Assembly: GCA_003339415.1 (NCBI GenBank)
Contig: PDHQ01000259.1
Span: 1-50,050, forward strand
Length of the DNA stretch: 50,050 nt
From: Ophiocordyceps camponoti-saundersi (nom. inval.)
Taxonomy: Eukaryota; Ascomycota; Sordariomycetes; Hypocreales; Ophiocordycipitaceae
Direction: 5' to 3'
The position numbers and the translations under genes are program-made. The notes under the pieces are model-generated. The model ran no database searches and had not been told where the DNA came from. It saw only the letters and a list, made by a program, of their open reading frames with translations. Shown piece after piece: positions 43,481 through 50,050 of the stretch (position 1 is its first letter; each line of letters starts with the position of its first letter).

Positions 43481-44605
43481 TTTTTTTTTTTTTTTTCCTT
43501 AGTAATCGATTAAATTATATAAGGGTAAATAATAAATATAAAAGTCTATATAGAAAAGATTATTACTAATTATAGTTAGTAGTATTATTACTATTAAGCG
43601 TATCTATAATAATATAGGAGACGGGTATAATAGAATCGTAAAAGTATATATAGCTACGCTATTATCGGAAGCGGATATACCTTATATAAGCGCCGTTTTC
43701 GAAATAAGGCGTTCGGAAATAGCTTAAAAAAGGGCGTGATAAATAAAAAAAGTAGCTATAAATATAATTTTTAGCTCGCGATCCTTATAATATCGTAAGA
43801 ACAGCGCAGAAAAAACTCTTAGATCGTATAATTTTAATAATTTAAGTTTTTATATTAAGGTTACGGTTTAGGACTATATCGACTTCTTAGGTAAAATATA
43901 AAAAAAGTACGATCTTATTAGCTTATAAAGTATTAAGAGGAGCCTTTATTATATTAAAAGAAGAAAGTAAATTATAATAATATAATACTACCGCTAGTAG
44001 GAGTTAAAAAGTTTAGTCTTAAAAAGTAAAATAATCTTATCGTAATTAGAGGCGAAATAATTTCTTCTAATAAGGCCGAGGAGAGTATTATATACGGTAT
44101 AGAGAGGATCTATTACCTTTTAGTAGAAAACGTTAGCCTAAGCGAGAAAAAATAATAGCGGGGGATAAAATATTATATAAAAGGAAGGTAAAGATAAAAG
44201 GTAAGAGTAAGATAAAAATATAATACTTAGTTTATTTATAGAAACGGCGAAAAGATAAGAAGATATAATAATATATATTAATATAGATATATATATATAA
44301 GGGCGTAGGTATATATATATATAAAGATAAAAAAGTAAGGGAGAGAGAGTATAAGAGAATATAAAGCTAGGAAGCTAAGATAAAAAGCTTACGTTTACTT
44401 AAATAATTAAAGATTATAAGAGAAAAGATATATATAAAATAGCGAGAAGTTAAGTAACGTTAGGATAATAAGCGTAGTAAGGGATATATTAAGGAGATAA
44501 GGAGAAAATATATAAGTAAGGAAAGATAATAAAGTCTAACTAAGAGAAGACGAGATTTAAGCGTAATACGATAAGCTAGTCGAAAAATATATATAAAGAA
44601 AATAT
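43481..44605 (+). repeat. Family C, copy 3 (~1.12 kb), abutting copy 2
   Basis: Follows a T run at 43,482-43,497. Shares ACTATTAAGCGTATCTATAA, AGCTACGCTATTATCGGAAG, CGGATATACCTTATATAAG, GATCCTTATAATATCG, AATACTACCGCTAGTAGG and TTACGTTTACTTAAATAATT. Head-to-tail with copy 2, which favours a tandem array over dispersed insertion for these two. Confidence 0.62.
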
Positions 44606-45001
44606 AAGTATTTTTTTTTCTATATAAATATATAAAAAAGTAAAATATAGGAATAAGAGGCTATTTTAATTAAACGCTTATAAATAGATAAATATTATTT
44701 AATAGATTTAAGAAGTAAAAGATAATAAAAATATAAAAATATAAATATTTTCTTTTTCGCCGTAAGTTTTAAAATAAGATTATAGTATAGAATATTTTTA
44801 GTAGCTTTAAAGATAAGTTTAAGAGCTAAATACTAATTTTATAATACCCGTCTAAAGGGTAATATTAAGATATATTATATATATTAACTATAGCCGCTAT
44901 TATAATATTATATAATTATCTTTTTTTTTATAATATCGATTTATAAAGGCCCTAAAGCTTAAGAAGTAAAACGAACTATTTAGTATCGTTATATCTAAGT
45001 A

Positions 45002-45552
45002 TTTTATAAGGGAAGAAGGACACCTTAGGAAAGCTTAGCAGATACCTAAGTAAGGTACCTTACTAAGTAATTATATTATTTAAATAATAGAAGTAAGGAT
45101 CTTTAGCTATAAGGGGATAAGCTAAATAATAATTCCTTATATAAAAGGGGATAAGAAGTTAATTTTTAAGATAATAAAAAAAGAAAAGAAGATACTTCGA
45201 GGTAAAACTATTTAATCTAAAGCTAAATATCTTAAAAATAGTATTAAAATTAGTAATTTATTATAAAAGAGTAAAGTATAAAAGTAAAGCTTTAATCCCG
45301 TTTAATAGAATTCTTACTATTACGATTTATAATACTAATTTCCTTATCTTTAGAGGGAAAGTAGATTATATAAATACTTAGTAATAGCTAATATACCGCC
45401 TTAGCCGCCTTTATAATACGGATTTAGAGAAGATTTTAGAAAGCGAGAAAGATTAGTATACTATTTAATTAGGATATACGTATATTATTAAAAGGCTTAC
45501 CTTCTAGTTTAGCGTTTATTTTCTTTAAGTATTACTATTATAGCCGCTAAAA
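45002..45552 (-). mobile_element. Family A DNA transposon, copy 5 (inverted)
   Basis: Reverse orientation: the left end TTTTATAAGGGAAGAAGG corresponds to the complement of the family's CCTTCTTCCCCCGCTAAAG end, and the right end is GCCGCTAAAAG. TA precedes the left end (45,000-45,001). Internal order is the reverse complement of the other copies (ATAAGAAGTTAATTTTTA, AATTAGTAATTTATTATA). It lies about 0.94 kb left of copy 6, so the pair is in opposite orientation. Confidence 0.6.
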
Positions 45553-45839
45553 GATAGCTTTAAGATTAGGATAGTAAGTGCGTTTATTAAGATAAGAGGA
45601 AATATATTATAATATAAAGAGTATAAGATTTAAGGCATAGCGCTTAGAATATCTATATATTAGGGATATTATATATAAATATATATAAATATATATATAG
45701 CTTAATTATAAGGCGGGTTAGGAAGACGTGCTTTATATAAAAGCTTTTAAAAGTATATAGCTAAGATATAAAGTTAAAATAAAGTAGTAAAGTGCGGGGG
45801 GGGTATATATATATATATTATATATACGTAAACTATCGC

Positions 45840-46100
45840 GTATATATATATAAGAAAGTGCCTAGTTTATATATATTATAAAAATAAGTATTAGTCTAAT
45901 AAATAAGAGCCGAAAAGCTAAAGAGAAAATAACTACTATAGCGTAGTTATAAGTATATATATTAGTTATAAGATTAAGGCGCTATTACTTATACTCGCTA
46001 CTTATAAGGAGGATACTAGTCCTTATTATATTTTTAGATAAAACTTAATATAAGATATTAAATCTAAATATTTCTATTATTATTTTAATAATAATTATAA
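45840..46100 (+). repeat. Family F, copy 2
   Basis: Shares AAGTATTAGTCTAATAAATA, TACTCGCTACTTATAAGG and TTATTATATTTTTAGATAA with copies at 8,390 and 48,430. It is preceded by (TA)n with a run of seven G (45,797-45,804). No coding frame. Confidence 0.5.
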
Positions 46101-46491
46101 GCTAGGTCTACTCTATCTAATCTAATTAGTTATATAAAGTCTTTATTAGATAAATATTACCTATTTTTTTTCTTTTTTTTTTTATATATAATATATCTTT
46201 ATCTAAAGATTTTATTTATTCTTAAAAGCCTCCTTAAATCTTCCGTAAATATAGGGACTAAACTTAATAATATTATAACTTAAAAAAAGTTACCGAACTT
46301 TATAATATCTAAAAATACGTTAATTTAGATATATCTTATAATAAACTTATTAAACTAAATAAATAAAAATATATCCTCTTAGATACTTAAGCTTATTAAC
46401 TTAGTAACTTAAAATTAGAACTATTCTTTACTTATAAGATATTACTTTATATAGTTATAGCTAAAAAGAATATAATATAATAGGTAGTATA

Positions 46492-47106
46492 CTTTAGCGG
46501 CGGTAATAAACACGCCGAAAGAAAAATAAGCGTATAACTTAGCTAGGAGATATTTAAGAGCTTTTATAAGGTTTAATTAAATAGTTCCTTAACCCCTTTC
46601 TTTTCCTAAAAGTATCTATAGATTAGGATATAAAAGGTAAATAATATAAAATTAAAGTTATTACTAAGTATATAGCTTAAATTAGTTTCCCTCGAAAGAG
46701 GAAGAAATTAAGTAAGTAATTAGCCTTAACCTTATCTTTATAGCTATCGTAAAAGTTAATTATTATAAGTTAAGTTTTAAAGAGGACTTATAGTAAAAAC
46801 TTTACTAACTTTATAACTTTATTTTAAACTTTATACTTTTATATTATAAATTCCTAATTTAAATACTTATTCTTAAGTTTTCGGCACTTAATTAAATAGT
46901 TTTTATCTTCTTTTCTCTTTCTTCTTTTATCTCTATATAGAAAACTAACTTCTTATTATTTTCCTTATAAAGAATTACTATCTAGTATTTCCCCTTATAG
47001 CTAGAGATCCCCCCTTATATTAGTTAAAGACTTTAGTTACCTAAAAAGTTACGCTTTTTACGTATCTATTATGCTTACCTAAGGTATCTTTCTTCCCTTA
47101 CTAAAA
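46492..47106 (+). mobile_element. Family A DNA transposon, copy 6
   Basis: Starts CTTTAGCGGCGG right after TA (46,490-46,491 region) and ends CTTACTAAAA followed by TA. Internal landmarks: GTTTAATTAAATAGTTCC, GTTTCCCTCGAAAGAGGA, TAGCCTTAACCTTATC, CTCTATATAGAAAACTAAC, GATCCCCCCTTATATTAG. With copy 4 it is the copy closest to the consensus. It is followed after about 0.7 kb by module D copy 2, reproducing the A-D order at 16,220-18,760. Confidence 0.68.
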
Positions 47107-47789
47107 TACCTATATTAGAATAATATTATAATTCCCCGATAAAATAAACGTTATACTAATTAGTTTTAAGAAGGAATAAACTACTTACCTCCTTTTAAAG
47201 TTACCTCTTCTTAAGTATTCTAAAAGAATTTCGAAATCTTATAAGTATAGAAATTATAATAAACTTAAATTTTAAAACTAAGTTACCTAATATCTTAGTT
47301 ATCTATATATTTTCCTTTTATTATTATATTATTTACTTTTACTAATATTAAATATTATTATAATTATAAGCGTTATCTTTAGCGTTTATTATATACTATT
47401 ATTACTTTCTATCTATATATTTAACCTTTATTTTAATATCGCTAATTTTTCTTAATATTAACCTAAGTTTATTTAGTAAGCGTTAAGGGAAATAAGTATA
47501 ATATTTTTAAAAAGCTTAGAAGATAATAGCTTTTCCTATACTTATCTATTCCTAACTTTAACCTTAAGAGAGTTTTCTAATTTTATAACCTTTTTACTCT
47601 TTATAATATTATTATTATCTTTAATAGCTATCGCTATAATTTACGTAAAGCTAAGAGTAGTAGTTTAAGTTTAGTATAAATATTATTATCTAAAACCCGC
47701 TTATATAAAGCTACTAGAAACGCCGTACTTTAAGCTTAGGAGCGAGATATAGCACTAAAAAAAGTACGCGTAAGTTTATAAGTAACTAT

Positions 47790-48300
47790 ATTTCTTATAA
47801 GTAATATTATTTACTACCTAATAGCTTTACGTAATTAGGGCTTTAAAATATCTATTATTATATAGAATTTTAATATATATTACTAAGGCGAATATAATAA
47901 TCTTAGCTTAAAGAATAATATTTATTATAAAGCGTAAAAGTACTTATTACTTTAACTCTTATAGAAAAAAACCACGTTATTTTAATAAATATAAAATCCG
48001 TAAGCGGATACTTATATTTATATTTAAAGCGTTTATTATAGCTATAATTAATAAGTATATAGTTAAAAGCTAGAGGAGGCGATACCTCTTTTATACGCTA
48101 TAATTATATATAGAAATAAAACTTAAGTTTATTTTAAAATCTATATTCCTCTTTAAGAAAAAAGCTATATAGAAAACTTTAGAAAGAAAAAGAAAAGGAG
48201 GATAAGGGAAGAAAAAAAAGGAAAAAAGAGAGAGAAAAAGAAAAAAGTATTTTATACTATACCTAAATAACTTAGCTAGCTTTACTAATTTAATAAGTAT
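47790..48300 (+). repeat. Module D, copy 2
   Basis: Matches 18,280-18,760: TAATCTTAGCTTAAAGAATAA-type start, ATAAAATCCGTAAGCGG, AGCGTTTATTATAGCTA, GGAGGCGATACC, a purine tract (48,180-48,247), ACCTAAATAACTTA. Unlike copy 1 it is not followed by the 36-bp minisatellite but by family F copy 3. Confidence 0.62.
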
Positions 48301-48429
48301 AGAAAATATATACTTATAGTCTTTTCTTATAAATTTTCTTTTAAAAATTTTAATAATCTTATTTTATAATTTTTAAAATTATTTTTAAAGCTTATTAGAT
48401 ATTTCTAAATTAGCTTATAAGTTTAAGGG

Positions 48430-48720
48430 GGTATATTATATATATATATATAAGAAAATACCTCCTTTATATTACGAAAATAAGTATTAATTTAATAAGT
48501 AAAAGCTAAAAATTTAAAAAGAAAATAATCGCTATAAGTAATTATAAATATATATTTTAGTAATAAGATTAAGGCGTTATAATTTATAAACGCTATATAA
48601 AAGAAAAATACTAATTCTTATTATATTTTTAAATAAAACTTAAAATAATATATTTACTTTATATATTTCTATTATTATTATTATAATAATATATAAGTAA
48701 ATATAAGAAATATAATTATA
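48430..48720 (+). repeat. Family F, copy 3
   Basis: Shares AATAAGTATTAATTTAATAAG, ATAATCGCTATAAGTAATTA, AAGATTAAGGCGTTATAA and TTATTATATTTTTAAATAA with copies at 8,390 and 45,840. It has the strongest RIP of the three. Confidence 0.5.
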
Positions 48721-49512
48721 AAAAGCGGTAATATAGTAAGAGACTAAATTTATAAATATATTATAAGATAAATATTTAGAAAAAAAAGTAAGCTATTAAT
48801 AATTATCTAAAAGTTTAAAATAGCTTATAAAATACCTTTTAAGGTATATATATTTAATTTTTTCCTTAAAGGAAATATATTCTAAGCGAAGAAAATACTC
48901 TTAGAATTTAAAAATATATCTCTATATATTATTATTATTAAACTAAAAAATTAATAAAATTAAAAATAAAAATTTAGAAATAAAATATAATAAAATAAAA
49001 ATAAATATATATAATCTTATATTAATAATATTAATAAAGCTAATAAAAGCTATACTACTTATTTTTATAATAACTAAATAAAGTTAGTAGCTTTTAAAAA
49101 TATATAAATAAATATATATAATTTTTATAAAGCTTAATATAAAATATAAGCTAATATATTTTAATAGCGCTAATTAAGCGTAAGCTTAGTATAATATTAA
49201 TTATAATAAAAAAGTTAAGTATTATATTATAAGCTATTTTAGCTTACCTTAATTAGTAAAAGCGCTACTTAACTTTAATATAAATATTATAACGAAAAAT
49301 ATATATAATATTTAAAAAAATAAAATATTAATATATAATATTATATATTTATCTTTTAAAAAGTTTATAATAAAAAATAAAATATAAAAAAAAAAGTAAA
49401 AAAATTAAGGAAAATAATATTTATTTTATAAAAAAAAATAATAATAATAAGAAAAATAATTAAAAAAAATAGGAAAAAAAGCGTATATATATATATATAT
49501 ATCTATTTATAA
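48721..49512. other. Extremely AT-rich stretch, nothing coding; one long inverted repeat
   Basis: Almost no G/C outside scattered AGCG or AAGC words. An imperfect inverted repeat pairs TAGCGCTAATTAAGCGTAAGC (near 49,165) with AGCTTACCTTAATTAGTAAA then AGCGCTA (near 49,240). No gene seen. Confidence 0.4.
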
Positions 49513-49790
49513 TTATATAAAGAAAGAGAAAGAGGAAAGAGAGAGAGAGGAAAAAAGAAAAAAGAGGAGAGGAAAAATAAGAGAAAAAGGGAGAAAAGGA
49601 GAGAGGGAGAGAGGGAAAAAGAAGAGAGAGGAGAGAAAAAGAGAGAGAGAAAGGAAAAAAGGGAGAGAAAAAGAGAGAAAAAAAAGGAGAGGAAAAGAAA
49701 AGAAAAAAAAAGAAAAGGAGAGAGAGAAAATAGAAAAAGAAAAAGAAAAAGGAAATATAAAAAAGAAAAAAAAAATAACTATTTACTTAT
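49513..49790 (+). repeat. Polypurine tract (A/G low complexity)
   Basis: About 280 bases of almost pure A and G on the plus strand, mainly GAGA, GGAAAA and AAAAGA words. Similar shorter purine tracts occur in module D (18,640-18,712 and 48,180-48,247). It is not translatable in any meaningful frame. Confidence 0.8.
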
Positions 49791-49934
49791 ATAACTAATA
49801 GCGGCGATAAAATATAAAAATAAGCGAAAAAAAAAAAACTTATATAAGGTAATAATAAAATATAAAAGAGTATATTAATATACGTAAAAATATAAGAAAT
49901 AATAAAATATAAAAGTAAGGTAGCGAGAGCGCGA

Positions 49935-49961
49935 GGGGGGGGGGGGGGGTAAGGGGGGGGG
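49935..49961 (+). repeat. G run: 15 G, TAA, 9 G
   Basis: Fifteen consecutive G (49,935-49,949), TAA, then nine G (49,953-49,961). The strand could form a G-quadruplex. It sits in a window end that otherwise looks like a weak fourth piece of family C (GATAAAATATAAAA, then GTAGCGAGAGCGCGAGG, as in 41,700-41,760). Homopolymer length may be affected by sequencing or assembly error. Confidence 0.6.
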
Positions 49962-50050
49962 TAATAATAATAAAAAAGAAAAAAAAAATAAAAAAAGAAA
50001 AGAAAAAAAGAGAGGGAAATAAATAAAAAAGGTAAGAAGAAAATAGAAAA

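Overview
This window looks like a piece of an AT-rich, gene-empty compartment from a filamentous ascomycete (Pezizomycotina), almost entirely saturated by repeat-induced point mutation (RIP). The basis is direct: CpA and TpG are almost absent while TpA is very abundant, CpG is retained, and no long intact reading frame exists. In 20,041-22,320 I counted only 14 CpA/TpG dinucleotides, 12 of them in the context GCA/TGC. Nothing here can be expected to make a functional protein. The only ORF of note (413-598, +) is an antisense shadow of a retrotransposon gag. The annotation is therefore one of degraded repeats and gene relics, found by comparing parts of the window with each other and by looking for reading frames interrupted only by TAA/TAG (RIP products of Gln and Trp codons) and not by frameshifts.

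Layout. 1-1,568: 5' end of a lightly RIPed Ty1/copia element on the minus strand, with a gag frame carrying a CX2CX4HX4C zinc knuckle. 1,569-13,400: heavily mutated DNA with a repeat (family E) present as one inverted partial copy and three direct copies, plus several coding relics. 13,400-29,500: a mosaic of a TIR/TA-type DNA transposon (family A, six copies in the window), a downstream module (D), short runs of a 36-bp minisatellite, a duplicated coding block (B), a recent-looking LTR-like insertion that splits one B copy, and long relics including an ~820-codon frame at 21,748-24,216. 29,564-35,250: a large satellite locus that starts with a 31-bp tandem repeat, continues as a higher-order repeat (about 200 bp plus 3 or 6 copies of a 36-bp unit), and ends as about 82 uninterrupted 36-bp units with a palindromic core. 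36,340-39,121: an A-box/poly-A (SINE-like) sequence, then a second, homologous ~840-codon relic. 40,700-44,600: three direct copies of a ~1.1-kb repeat (family C). 45,000-48,700: three more family A/D/F pieces. 48,700-50,050: very AT-rich and then purine-rich low-complexity DNA with a long G run.

How it fits together. The recurring order A, D, 36-bp minisatellite, B at 16,220-19,800, and the order A, minisatellite, B at 24,370-27,310, suggest that several families are parts of one larger duplicated unit. Part of A-D recurs at 46,492-48,300. The two >800-codon relics keep the same frame end to end, so they were real genes of one family before RIP. I could not assign their function. The satellite shows fully RIPed and less RIPed units side by side, which suggests copying between units continued during or after mutation. 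Coordinates of degenerate repeats are estimates by eye, usually good to a few tens of bases.
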